A stretch of DNA of 62,498 bases from CAG-488 sp051881315 (GTDB lineage: Bacteria; Bacillota; Clostridia; Oscillospirales; Acutalibacteraceae), in the NCBI GenBank assembly GCA_051881315.1, contig JBJEPQ010000078.1:1-62498 (forward strand). The letters run 5' to 3'. The position numbers and the translations under genes were made by a program. Of the stretch, positions 34,839-42,349 are shown one piece after another; position 1 is the first letter of the stretch; each line of letters begins with the position of its first letter. The notes beneath the pieces were generated by a model. It was not told the origin of the DNA and ran no database searches. It worked only from the letters and a program-made list of their open reading frames with translations.

Positions 34839-35519
34839 ATGTTAATTGATTTGATTAGAGGCGGCGACGTTCTCACAATATTTATGGGATTATGCGTCAG
34901 CGCATTTGTTGTGTTCTGCGTTTTGCCGATTCACGAATACGCCCACGCTCTCGTTGCAACAAAGCTCGGCGACGATACGGCAAGACTGAGCGGAAGGCTT
35001 ACTCTCAACCCGATGGCACATATCAGTCCGTTAGGTGCGTTAATGATTCTGCTTGTCGGCTTCGGCTATGCAAAGCCTGTTCCCGTAAATGTCCGCAACA
35101 CTAAACTGAAAAACAAAAAGCTTGCAATGGCTCTTGTCGCTTTTGCAGGACCGCTTTCAAACCTGATAATTGCTTTTTTATCAGTTTTTTTGAGATATGT
35201 TGTTCTCAACATCGCCGCTAAAAACGGCGGTGAAATGACAACGGCGGTTATTGCACTCAATATTTTCTTCCAGTATTCGGCAATAATAAATATAAATCTT
35301 GCAGTTTTCAATTTAATTCCCATTCCGCCGCTTGACGGATCAAGGATTTTGTTTGCGATTCTGCCGACAAAATACTATTTCGGTATTATGAAATATGAAA
35401 GATATATTATGATTGCAATGTTCCTGCTTCTTCTGACAGGTGTGCTTACCTATCCGTTATCCTATCTTTCTAATCTAATCTATAACGGTTTCAATCAGTT
35501 ATTCTACAATCTTTTTTAA
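34839..35519 (+). CDS. Site-2 protease family (M50) membrane metalloprotease
   Basis: This 226-residue membrane protein of the minimal site-2 protease group has the zinc motif HEYAH (H32, E33, H36) in an early helix and the third ligand in NLIPIPPLDGSR (near 158-169). There are about six hydrophobic segments and no PDZ or CBS domain. Members of this group cut proteins inside the membrane; the substrate is unknown. It sits between prmC and scpA, a frequent clostridial arrangement (M50 next to scpA-scpB). Confidence 0.9.
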   Translation: MLIDLIRGGDVLTIFMGLCVSAFVVFCVLPIHEYAHALVATKLGDDTARLSGRLTLNPMAHISPLGALMILLVGFGYAKPVPVNVRNTKLKNKKLAMALVAFAGPLSNLIIAFLSVFLRYVVLNIAAKNGGEMTTAVIALNIFFQYSAIININLAVFNLIPIPPLDGSRILFAILPTKYYFGIMKYERYIMIAMFLLLLTGVLTYPLSYLSNLIYNGFNQLFYNLF

Positions 35520-35528
35520 GGTGAAAAT

Positions 35529-36281
35529 ATGGAAGCGATTTCGTATAAGCTTGATGTGTTCGAGGGACCTCTCGATCTTCTCCTGCACCTGATTAGCAAA
35601 CACAAAATTGATATCAACGATATACCTATTCTTCTGCTTGTCGAGCAGTATCTTGACTATGTCCGTCAGATGAAAGAGGAGGATATGGAGATCGCCAGCG
35701 AATTTCTTGAAATGGCGGCAAGGCTGATCTATATCAAGACTGTTTCTCTTTTACCCGTCCACGAGGAAGAAGCGGACGAGCTTAAAAAGGAGCTTCAGGG
35801 CGAGCTTCTTGAATATCAGGACTGTCAGATCATGGCGAAGAAGCTTGCCGAGCAGGCGGACGGTTTTGACCACTATTCAAGGAAACCTGAAAAATTCCCT
35901 CCCGATATGACCTATACCCGTTTGCATCAACCCTTTGAGCTTCTCAAGGCGTATATAAACGCTGTCGGCAGGGGAAAAAGAAATCTTCCGCCGCCGATCG
36001 AGGCTTTTTCGGGCATTGTCGCTCACAAGATTGTTCCGATCAGGGAACGTGTAAGCTATATAATGGGCAGTCTTTTCAGAAAGAAAAAGCAGAGATTTGT
36101 TTCATTTTTTGAAAAAGCGGAGTCACGCTCCGAGATGGTTGCAACTTTCCTTGCGATCCTGTCGCTTGCCAAGGATAAAAAAATTATGCTTACTCAGCAG
36201 GACGACGAGCTTGAAGTCGAAATGCTTGATTCCGACATTAACTTTGACGTGGAGGACGACTACATAAATGAAAATGAATGA
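35529..36281 (+). CDS. scpA: Segregation and condensation protein A (kleisin)
   Basis: This 250-residue kleisin bridges the SMC heads of the bacterial condensin complex and binds ScpB. The N-terminus carries the family signature VFEGPLDLLLHLISKHKIDI (near 9-28), and the C-terminal winged helix contains FLAILSLAKDKKIMLTQ (near 218-234). The end is acidic. It starts 9 nt after the M50 protease and overlaps scpB by 14 nt, as in most Firmicutes. Confidence 0.96.
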   Translation: MEAISYKLDVFEGPLDLLLHLISKHKIDINDIPILLLVEQYLDYVRQMKEEDMEIASEFLEMAARLIYIKTVSLLPVHEEEADELKKELQGELLEYQDCQIMAKKLAEQADGFDHYSRKPEKFPPDMTYTRLHQPFELLKAYINAVGRGKRNLPPPIEAFSGIVAHKIVPIRERVSYIMGSLFRKKKQRFVSFFEKAESRSEMVATFLAILSLAKDKKIMLTQQDDELEVEMLDSDINFDVEDDYINENE

Positions 36282-36894
36282 ATTGCAGGGCGCTGTTGAA
36301 GCAATACTTTTTGCCGCAGGCGAGCCGCTTGAAATAGAGCGAATTTGTCAGGCTTTTGAATGTGAGACCGAGCCTGTTGAAGAAGCGCTCAAAGGCATTG
36401 ACGAAGCTTTGAAATCAATAAACAGCGGAGTCTGCCTTGTTAAAATGGATAATATGTACCAGCTCTGCACACGTCAGGATTATGCCGATCAGGTCAGAGC
36501 GGCACTTGAAATCAAAAAGAACACACCGCTTTCTGCCGCCGCTTTCGAGGTGCTTGCGGTGATAGCGTATAACCAGCCCGTAACAAAATCCTTTATCGAA
36601 CAGGTCAGAGGAGTTGACTGTTCGGGAGTTATAGGAACGCTGATTGCTAAGGGACTGATTGAGGAAAGAGGCAGACTTGAATTGCCGGGCAGACCGCTTA
36701 TTTACGGCACAACGCCCGAATTTCTCAAGTGCTTCTGCGTAACAAGTCTTGACGATCTTCCCGATCTTCCCGAACATGAGGATCTGCCGAAAAGCGAGGA
36801 GCTTAACGGTCAGCTTGAAATCAATCTTGATGACGGTGAGATAATCGAAAACAAGATGATAACGGGTGAGCCTGTCAAAGCGGCAGAAGAATAA
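36268..36894 (+). CDS. scpB: Segregation and condensation protein B
   Basis: This 208-residue protein dimerises through tandem winged helices and binds ScpA in the SMC-ScpAB complex. Characteristic segments are AVEAILFAAGEPLE (near 7-20), ALEVLAVIAYNQPVTK-like text (FEVLAVIAYNQPVTKS near 93-108) and RGVDCSGVIGTLIAKGLIEE (near 114-133), then LPGRPLIYGTT. An acidic tail ends it. An alternative start at 36274 is two codons downstream. Confidence 0.96.
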   Translation: MKMNELQGAVEAILFAAGEPLEIERICQAFECETEPVEEALKGIDEALKSINSGVCLVKMDNMYQLCTRQDYADQVRAALEIKKNTPLSAAAFEVLAVIAYNQPVTKSFIEQVRGVDCSGVIGTLIAKGLIEERGRLELPGRPLIYGTTPEFLKCFCVTSLDDLPDLPEHEDLPKSEELNGQLEINLDDGEIIENKMITGEPVKAAEE

Positions 36895-36911
36895 ACCACG
36901 GAGGTGATCGA

Positions 36912-37595
36912 ATGACGGCACTTTACATAATTCTCGGAATTATACTGTTCTTCATAGCTGTTCTGAGCATACCTGTCGTTCTTGATCTTGAATATACCGA
37001 CGCAGTAAGATGCAAGGTCTCATGGCTTTTTCTTAAATTCACTCTCTATCCTTTCCCCGAAAAGAAGCCAAAGGAAGAGAAGCCTGAGGAAGAAAAGAAA
37101 GAAGAAAAGCCTGAGCAAAAGAAAGAGGAAGCTCCGAAGCCGAAGAAAGAGAATTTTCTTAAAACGTTCTATAATAATCAGGGACTTAGCGGAGTTATTG
37201 AGCTTCTGAATAACTGCGTTGCGGCGTTAAAAAGATTTTCGGTCAAGCTTATAAAAAGAGCGGTTATTATTAAAAAATTTCATCTTGATGTTCATATCAC
37301 GGAGGGCGACGCCGCGGCAACGGCTATCAAGTACGGCAAGGTCTGCTCTGCACTTTATCCCTCGCTCGGATTTATCTGCTCTAATATGAAGGTCAGGGAC
37401 TATAAGGTCAACGTGTTTGCCGATTACTGCGGCGAAAAAACGACCGTTGAATTTGTCACAAAAACTGCATTTATTCCAAGAGCATTGATAAATGCAGGAA
37501 TAGCACTTGTATTCAGCTTGTTAAAACAGCTTTTAAAGGTTGTTATATCAAATATTAAATCATCAAACAATAATACAAAAAGAAAGGCGGACTAA
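36912..37595 (+). CDS. DUF2953 membrane protein
   Basis: This 227-residue protein has an N-terminal membrane helix (about 3-25), a highly charged Lys/Glu/Pro repeat (about 52-80) and a conserved core with HLDVHITEGDAAATAIKYGK near 118-137. It belongs to the DUF2953 family, which in Firmicutes lies next to ytfJ and is assumed to take part in sporulation or the spore membrane. A second hydrophobic stretch (about 195-215) is near the C-terminus. It is 3 nt from ytfJ, so the two are surely co-transcribed. The activity is unknown. Confidence 0.8.
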   Translation: MTALYIILGIILFFIAVLSIPVVLDLEYTDAVRCKVSWLFLKFTLYPFPEKKPKEEKPEEEKKEEKPEQKKEEAPKPKKENFLKTFYNNQGLSGVIELLNNCVAALKRFSVKLIKRAVIIKKFHLDVHITEGDAAATAIKYGKVCSALYPSLGFICSNMKVRDYKVNVFADYCGEKTTVEFVTKTAFIPRALINAGIALVFSLLKQLLKVVISNIKSSNNNTKRKAD

Positions 37596-37598
37596 ACT

Positions 37599-38015
37599 AT
37601 GAAAGATCAGTCAGCATCAGGAATTCTTGCAACAGCCATTGATAAGATCAAGGATATGGTAGATTGCCAGACGATTATCGGTGATCCTATCGACGCAGGC
37701 GACGGAATTAAGGCTATTCCCATTTCAAAGGTAACCTACGGCTTTGCTTCAGGCGGATCGGATTTCCCGACCAAGACCTCCAAGGAGCTTTTCGGCGGCG
37801 GCGGCGGAGCAGGCGTTACAATTCAGCCTGTTGCCTTCCTTGTTATCAACAACGGTGAGGTCAGCGTCAAGTATATCTGCGAGGGCTCAGAAAGCTCGGC
37901 AGAGAGAATTATCGGTATGGTTCCCGACTTAGTGAACAAGGTCGGCGATATCATCAATAAGTTCAGCAAGGACGATAAAGAGGACAAGACCGATTCCGTT
38001 TTTGTTGAAGAATAA
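37599..38015 (+). CDS. ytfJ: GerW-family sporulation protein YtfJ
   Basis: This 138-residue protein of the GerW/YtfJ family is conserved in spore formers. The core has TIIGDPIDAGDGIKAIPISK (near 25-44), the turn YGFASGGSD, a Gly-rich GGGGGAGV stretch (near 66-73), and IQPVAFLVINNGEV (near 75-88). In B. subtilis YtfJ is made in the forespore and is needed for germination with some germinants. It sits 3 nt after DUF2953 and 52 nt before a D,D-carboxypeptidase gene. Confidence 0.92.
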   Translation: MKDQSASGILATAIDKIKDMVDCQTIIGDPIDAGDGIKAIPISKVTYGFASGGSDFPTKTSKELFGGGGGAGVTIQPVAFLVINNGEVSVKYICEGSESSAERIIGMVPDLVNKVGDIINKFSKDDKEDKTDSVFVEE

Positions 38016-38017
38016 TT

Positions 38018-38046
38018 AAATATTACCTTTCATCTGTGCATATAGT
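38018..38046 (+). promoter_or_regulatory. Candidate sigma-E promoter for the D,D-carboxypeptidase gene
   Basis: AAATATT (38018-38024) and CATATAGT (38039-38046) are 14 nt apart, matching the spacing and most positions of the sigma-E consensus (KMATATT-N14-CATACAHT). The predicted start would fall just before the AGGTGA ribosome site and the ATG at 38068. B. subtilis dacB is sigma-E dependent, which supports the idea by analogy only. Confidence 0.4.
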
Positions 38047-38067
38047 TATATATGGCAGGTGACGGGT

Positions 38068-39183
38068 ATGGTAAAAAAAATATTGTTTTTTCTGACTGTT
38101 TTTTGTATAATGACGGTTAATGTCTGTGCGCTCGGCGGATCGGATATATCTGCGGAATGTGCCGTGGTAATATCCGAACAGACGGGCGAGGTCATATTTG
38201 AAAAGAACGCTTACACTCATCATTCGATGGCAAGCACGACAAAGATTATGACGTCGCTTATTGCCGCCGAATCGGGTCGGCTTAACGATGAAATTATCGT
38301 TTCAAAGAATATGATACAGGTTGAGGGTACCTCAATGGGACTTCTTCCCGGTGACAGAGTATCGCTATACGAGCTGATTTACGGAATGTTACTGCCGTCG
38401 GGCAATGATGCGGCCAACGCTACGGCCTGTTATCTCGGTGGAAATGTTGAAAACTTTGCCGAGATGATGAACGCAAAAGCCAAAGAAATAGGTATGAAAA
38501 ATACCCATTTTGTTACTCCGTCGGGACTTGACGATGACGAGCATTATTCAACGGCTTACGATATGGCACTTTTGGGCAGATTTGCCGTGAACAATCCCGT
38601 TATCCGCTCTGTATGCTCTAAGAGCAAAGCCACGCTGAGCTACGGAAACCCTCCGTACAGGCGCACATTATACAATCACAACAGACTTCTGAACACTTAT
38701 GAGTATGCCCTCGGCATCAAGACGGGATTTACCAAGAAAAGCGGCAGATGCCTTGTTTCATATGCCGAAAAGGACGGTGTAGGTCTTGTTGCGGTCACTC
38801 TGAACGCACCGAGCGACTGGAGAGACCACAGACAGATGCTTGATTACGGCTTCTCGGTGTTGAACTCTCGCTGTGTTGAGGCTGAAATACCTGAATTTGT
38901 CCCCGTTGTCGGCGGAAACGTTGAAAAGCTTCGTATCAAATGCGATTCTTTTGGATATTCTTCTCTGCAAAACAAGACGTTGACTCAGGAGCTTTATCTT
39001 GACCGTTTTATCTATGCACCGATAAATAAAGGGGACAAAATAGGAGAAGTCAGGTTTTATTTTGACGGGCAGTATATCGGTTCGTCGAATATTATAGCTG
39101 ATGCCGATGTTAAAGCTTCGGAACAAAAACAGGAAGAAAAAAGCTTTTTCCGTAAAATTAAGGAGAGATTTTTTAATGACTGA
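38068..39183 (+). CDS. Serine-type D-Ala-D-Ala carboxypeptidase (DacB/DacF-like)
   Basis: This 371-residue penicillin-binding protein 5-type enzyme has an N-terminal signal peptide (about 1-22). The active-site motifs are S56-T-T-K59, SGN near 111-113 and KTG near 218-220. The C-terminal domain is beta-rich and ends in basic KIKERFF, an amphipathic anchor. It trims the terminal D-Ala of peptidoglycan. The position after ytfJ and before rluB mirrors dacB in B. subtilis (cortex maturation) but spmA and spmB are absent, so DacB or DacF cannot be chosen. ATG 38068 is preferred over GTG 38059 by AGGTG spacing. It overlaps rluB by 8 nt. Confidence 0.88.
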   Translation: MVKKILFFLTVFCIMTVNVCALGGSDISAECAVVISEQTGEVIFEKNAYTHHSMASTTKIMTSLIAAESGRLNDEIIVSKNMIQVEGTSMGLLPGDRVSLYELIYGMLLPSGNDAANATACYLGGNVENFAEMMNAKAKEIGMKNTHFVTPSGLDDDEHYSTAYDMALLGRFAVNNPVIRSVCSKSKATLSYGNPPYRRTLYNHNRLLNTYEYALGIKTGFTKKSGRCLVSYAEKDGVGLVAVTLNAPSDWRDHRQMLDYGFSVLNSRCVEAEIPEFVPVVGGNVEKLRIKCDSFGYSSLQNKTLTQELYLDRFIYAPINKGDKIGEVRFYFDGQYIGSSNIIADADVKASEQKQEEKSFFRKIKERFFND

Positions 39184-39919
39184 TGATAGAATCAGGCTTC
39201 AAAAATACCTTTCCATGTGTGCGGTTGCTTCAAGACGCAAGTCTGAGGAGCTTATAGCGCAGGGCAAGGTTAAAATCAACGGTAAGGTCGCTCAGATCGG
39301 CGACAAGGTAAGTCCGAAGCGCGATACCGTTACCGTCAGCGGCAAAAAGGTTGTCGCTCATAGGAGTAAAGTTTATATTATGCTCCACAAGCCGAGAGGC
39401 TTTATAACTACAATGGACGACGAAATGGGCAGAAAGTGCGTTGCCGAGCTGGTTTCCGACGTCGGTGAAAGAGTATATCCGGTCGGCAGGCTCGATAAGG
39501 ATTCCGAGGGCTTGCTTCTTCTGACGAACGACGGTGAGTTTGCAAATAATATGACACATCCGTCCAGGCATATTCCGAAAACCTACCGTGTTACCGTCCG
39601 TCCCGATGTCACCGACGATATGCTGACGGCATTTTCTGCGGGAATGAAGATCGACGGCAGAATGACCGCACCCGCGGACGCTCATATTATCGAGAAACAG
39701 GACAACCGTGTTGTGCTTGAAATCGTTCTCTATGAGGGCAGGAACAGGCAGATCAGAAAGATGTGCGAAGCTCTGGGACTTGAGGTCGCAAGACTGAAAA
39801 GGACTTCTATGGGCTCTCTAAAGCTCGGTATGCTTCCTCCCGGAAAATGGAGAGAGCTGACCGAGGACGAGGTGCACAAGCTCATGGTCTCGTCTGGAAT
39901 GAAAGTAAATAAATTCTGA
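39176..39919 (+). CDS. rluB: 23S rRNA pseudouridine synthase (RluB/RsuA family)
   Basis: This 247-residue pseudouridine synthase has an N-terminal S4 RNA-binding domain (1-60, RLQKYLSMCAVASRRKSEEL), then the synthase core with catalytic Asp in GRLDKDSEGLLLLTNDG (near 103-119) and the RNRQIRKM-type signature (GRNRQIRKMCEALG near 194-207). RluB modifies 23S U2605 in E. coli; RsuA acts on 16S, so the rRNA target is not certain. The ATG at 39176 follows AGGAGAG and overlaps the carboxypeptidase stop. This gene order is common in spore formers. Confidence 0.87.
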   Translation: MTDDRIRLQKYLSMCAVASRRKSEELIAQGKVKINGKVAQIGDKVSPKRDTVTVSGKKVVAHRSKVYIMLHKPRGFITTMDDEMGRKCVAELVSDVGERVYPVGRLDKDSEGLLLLTNDGEFANNMTHPSRHIPKTYRVTVRPDVTDDMLTAFSAGMKIDGRMTAPADAHIIEKQDNRVVLEIVLYEGRNRQIRKMCEALGLEVARLKRTSMGSLKLGMLPPGKWRELTEDEVHKLMVSSGMKVNKF

Positions 39920-39927
39920 GGTTTGGT

Positions 39928-40293
39928 ATGTTAAAATATTTACCTGTTACAAGCGATAAACTGCCTGAGCCTTACAACGCAGACGCAGCTTTAAACGGAT
40001 ATATCGGATATGATCTGAGCAAATCCGAGGAATGTGGCTTTTCGGTGTTCAGGCTCAACGGCTATACAATGGAGATTGTTGATGTAATAACCGATTGCGA
40101 CGATGAAACGGCAGAGGGCTTTATCAGAAGCTCGCTGAACTACGGCGCAAACAGGGGAGCGTACATTGCGTTTTATAAGGCAGAAGGTTTCAGAGAGGTT
40201 GCAAAAACTCTCGGCTTCAGGGAAAACTCCGAAAATATTCTTGAGGGTGAAATTCCTGAGCTTCTTGCAGGTCATTGCTGCAAAAATAAATAA
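39928..40293 (+). CDS. Small conserved hypothetical protein, GNAT-like
   Basis: This 121-residue protein is not recognised with confidence. The C-terminal half shows a pattern seen in GNAT acetyltransferases, a helix plus strand (RSSLNYGANRGAYIAFYKAE) followed by AKTLGF, but the acetyl-CoA loop (R/Q-x-x-G-x-G/A) is not clear. It may be a truncated or degenerate GNAT. It ends in a Cys pair (GHCCKNK). It lies 8 nt after rluB and 17 nt before yicC, so it is in the operon. Confidence 0.5.
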   Translation: MLKYLPVTSDKLPEPYNADAALNGYIGYDLSKSEECGFSVFRLNGYTMEIVDVITDCDDETAEGFIRSSLNYGANRGAYIAFYKAEGFREVAKTLGFRENSENILEGEIPELLAGHCCKNK

Positions 40294-40310
40294 TCGGAAG
40301 TTGGTTTATT

Positions 40311-41189
40311 ATGGTTAAGAGTATGACCGGCTACGGCCGCAGTCAGGAAATGATCGACGGTATGAACATCACCGTTGAAATAAAAAGTGTTAATCACAGA
40401 TATTTTGATTTTTCATCAAGAGTTCCGAGAAACTACGGATTTCTTGATGAGAAGCTGAAATCCTTTGTCCAGTCTAAGGTTTCAAGAGGCAAGATCGAAT
40501 GTTATGTTCAGGTCGATAACCTTGAGGACGATACTGTGGTTGTTGAAGTAAATAAATCCCTTGCCGACGGATATGTCAAGGCTTTCAAGGAGCTTTCCGA
40601 AACCTACGGCATCGAAAATAACCTCAATGCGGGACTGCTTGCAAGAATGAACGATGTGCTTGTTGTCCGCAAGGCTGAGGCTGATGAGGACAGAATCTGG
40701 AATGCCGTTAAGACAGTTGCCGAAAAAGCCGTGGACAAGTTCATTTCCATGCGTGAGATCGAAGGCGAAAAGCTCCGTGACGACATTGTTTCAAGAGCCG
40801 ATCTCATTCTCGGCTATGTTGAGTTCGTTGAGGAACGTTCTCCCGTAACCGTGAAAGAGTATAACGAAAAGCTTCTTGCAAGGATGCAGGAGCTTCTCGG
40901 AGATATTCACGTTGAGGAATCGAGACTTCTGACCGAGGCGGCGATATATGCGGACAAGATCGCCGTTGCCGAAGAAACGGTACGCTTGAGAAGTCATATT
41001 TCTCAGCTCAAGGATTTCTTCAACTCAACGGAAGCCATCGGCAGGAAAATGGATTTCCTTGTTCAGGAGATCAACCGTGAGGCGAACACAATCGGATCAA
41101 AGGCAAACGATGTTGAGATTGCAAGACGAGTTCTTGAGATCAAGTCGGAGGTCGAAAAGATCCGTGAGCAGGTTCAGAACATTGAATAA
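40311..41189 (+). CDS. yicC: YicC/YloC family endoribonuclease
   Basis: This 292-residue protein (typical 287-293) begins with the family signature VKSMTGYGRSQ (2-12) followed by EIKSVNHRYFDFSSR-like text (near 24-38) and ends in the conserved EINREANTIGSKANDVEIAR (near 250-269). YicC-type proteins are RNases involved in RNA turnover in E. coli and B. subtilis. It heads the conserved Firmicutes block yicC-remA-gmk-rpoZ-priA, separated from remA by 12 nt. Confidence 0.94.
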   Translation: MVKSMTGYGRSQEMIDGMNITVEIKSVNHRYFDFSSRVPRNYGFLDEKLKSFVQSKVSRGKIECYVQVDNLEDDTVVVEVNKSLADGYVKAFKELSETYGIENNLNAGLLARMNDVLVVRKAEADEDRIWNAVKTVAEKAVDKFISMREIEGEKLRDDIVSRADLILGYVEFVEERSPVTVKEYNEKLLARMQELLGDIHVEESRLLTEAAIYADKIAVAEETVRLRSHISQLKDFFNSTEAIGRKMDFLVQEINREANTIGSKANDVEIARRVLEIKSEVEKIREQVQNIE

Positions 41190-41201
41190 CGGGGTGAAGA
41201 T

Positions 41202-41471
41202 ATGAAGCTTATCAATATCGGTTTCGGCAATATGGTTAATGCGGACAGAATTATTGCTATCGTCAGCCCGGAATCTGCACCGATCAAAAGAATTGTTCAG
41301 GACTGCAAGGAAAAGGGCACTCTTATTGATGCAACCCACGGCAGACGGACTAGGGCCGTTATTATAACTGACTGCGATCAGGTCATTCTGACATATCTGC
41401 AGGCAGAAACAGTTGCAAACAGACTTGATGAGGATAAGGATTATGAGGAGGATGAGGACGATGAAGAATAA
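41202..41471 (+). CDS. remA: RemA/DUF370 DNA-binding regulator
   Basis: This 89-residue protein of the RemA family has INIGFGNMVNADRIIAIVSP (near 3-22) and DATHGRRTRAVIITDC (near 42-57). In B. subtilis RemA is a DNA-binding activator of biofilm matrix and osmoprotection genes. The C-terminus is acidic (EDKDYEEDEDDEE), longer than in B. subtilis. The stop overlaps gmk by 11 nt. The role here is inferred from the family. Confidence 0.93.
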   Translation: MKLINIGFGNMVNADRIIAIVSPESAPIKRIVQDCKEKGTLIDATHGRRTRAVIITDCDQVILTYLQAETVANRLDEDKDYEEDEDDEE

Positions 41472-42075
41472 CGGGATGCTTGTTATTCTTTCGGGTCCGG
41501 CAGGTTCGGGTAAGGATACAGTAATTGCGGAGCTGTTTAAATCGGACTTTGATATCACTAAATCTGTCTCCATGACAACAAGGGCGCCGAGAGACGGCGA
41601 AACTGACGGAGTTGACTACATATTCGTCAGCGAGGAGGATTTTCTGAAATCGGTCAAAAACGACGAATTACTTGAATTTGCCCGATACGGCATCAATTAT
41701 TACGGAACGCCGAAAGCTCCCGTCGATAAATGGCTCAGCGAGGGTGAAACCGTAATACTCAAAATTGATGTTGAGGGTGCGGATAATATCAGAAAAATGT
41801 ATCCCGACACCGTGAGTATCTTTATTTTACCGCCGAGTATGCAGATCCTTGAAAAGAGACTTCGCAACCGCGGCAGTGAAGATGAGGAGGACGTTCTTCG
41901 CAGACTTAAAATCGCTGTCAGAGAGATTGAACGCTGTAAGGACGAATATGACTACGTTGTTATCAACGACGATCTTCAGGACGCCGTTGACGATATAAAA
42001 ACTATAATAAATGCTGAAAGACATAAAGTAAGCAGAAGCAATATTTTTTTAAGTGAGGTATGTAAAAATGTTTGA
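41461..42075 (+). CDS. gmk: Guanylate kinase
   Basis: This 204-residue kinase converts GMP to GDP with ATP. The P-loop is SGPAGSGKDTV (near 10-20; note the D where many have S). The GMP-binding segment SMTTRAPRDGETDGVDY (near 37-53), a lid with LRNRGSEDEEDVLRRL (near 138-153) and the ending VVINDDL are typical. The ATG at 41461 follows a Gly/Glu-rich ribosome site inside remA, with an 11-nt overlap. It is next to rpoZ, as in most Firmicutes. Confidence 0.96.
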   Translation: MKNNGMLVILSGPAGSGKDTVIAELFKSDFDITKSVSMTTRAPRDGETDGVDYIFVSEEDFLKSVKNDELLEFARYGINYYGTPKAPVDKWLSEGETVILKIDVEGADNIRKMYPDTVSIFILPPSMQILEKRLRNRGSEDEEDVLRRLKIAVREIERCKDEYDYVVINDDLQDAVDDIKTIINAERHKVSRSNIFLSEVCKNV

Positions 42076-42301
42076 TCAGAACAAGAATTTCAAGTTTAAC
42101 CCGGATTTAAGCTCGGTGCTTTCAAACAACATCAGCCGTTATTCGCTTGTCAGAGCTACGGCAAAGCGTGCAAGAGAGATCGTCGAGGAGGCTGAGAATG
42201 AAGGAATTATCCTTGTTGAGAAGCCGGTCAGCATCGCTCTTGACGAAATTCTAAGCAAGAAGTATGAGATCGTCGAGCCTGACGAGATCAAGAATCTTTA
42301 A
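42068..42301 (+). CDS. rpoZ: RNA polymerase omega subunit
   Basis: This 77-residue protein is the omega subunit that helps fold the beta-prime subunit. The core pattern SRYSLVRATAKRAREIVEEA (near 18-37) contains the conserved R-[YF]-x-L-V-x-x-x-A-K-R-A-R motif, followed by KPVSIALDEI. The start at 42068 overlaps the gmk stop by 8 nt. Length and position fit. Confidence 0.95.
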   Translation: MFDQNKNFKFNPDLSSVLSNNISRYSLVRATAKRAREIVEEAENEGIILVEKPVSIALDEILSKKYEIVEPDEIKNL

Positions 42302-42349
42302 TACCGAGATTAAAGCTTTATAAAAGCGGAGGAAAGGATTTGAAAGAAA

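Noticed and set aside
41413..41460. Longer N-terminus for gmk inside remA
   Set aside because: The extra residues come from the acidic tail of remA in another frame and are unlike guanylate kinase.
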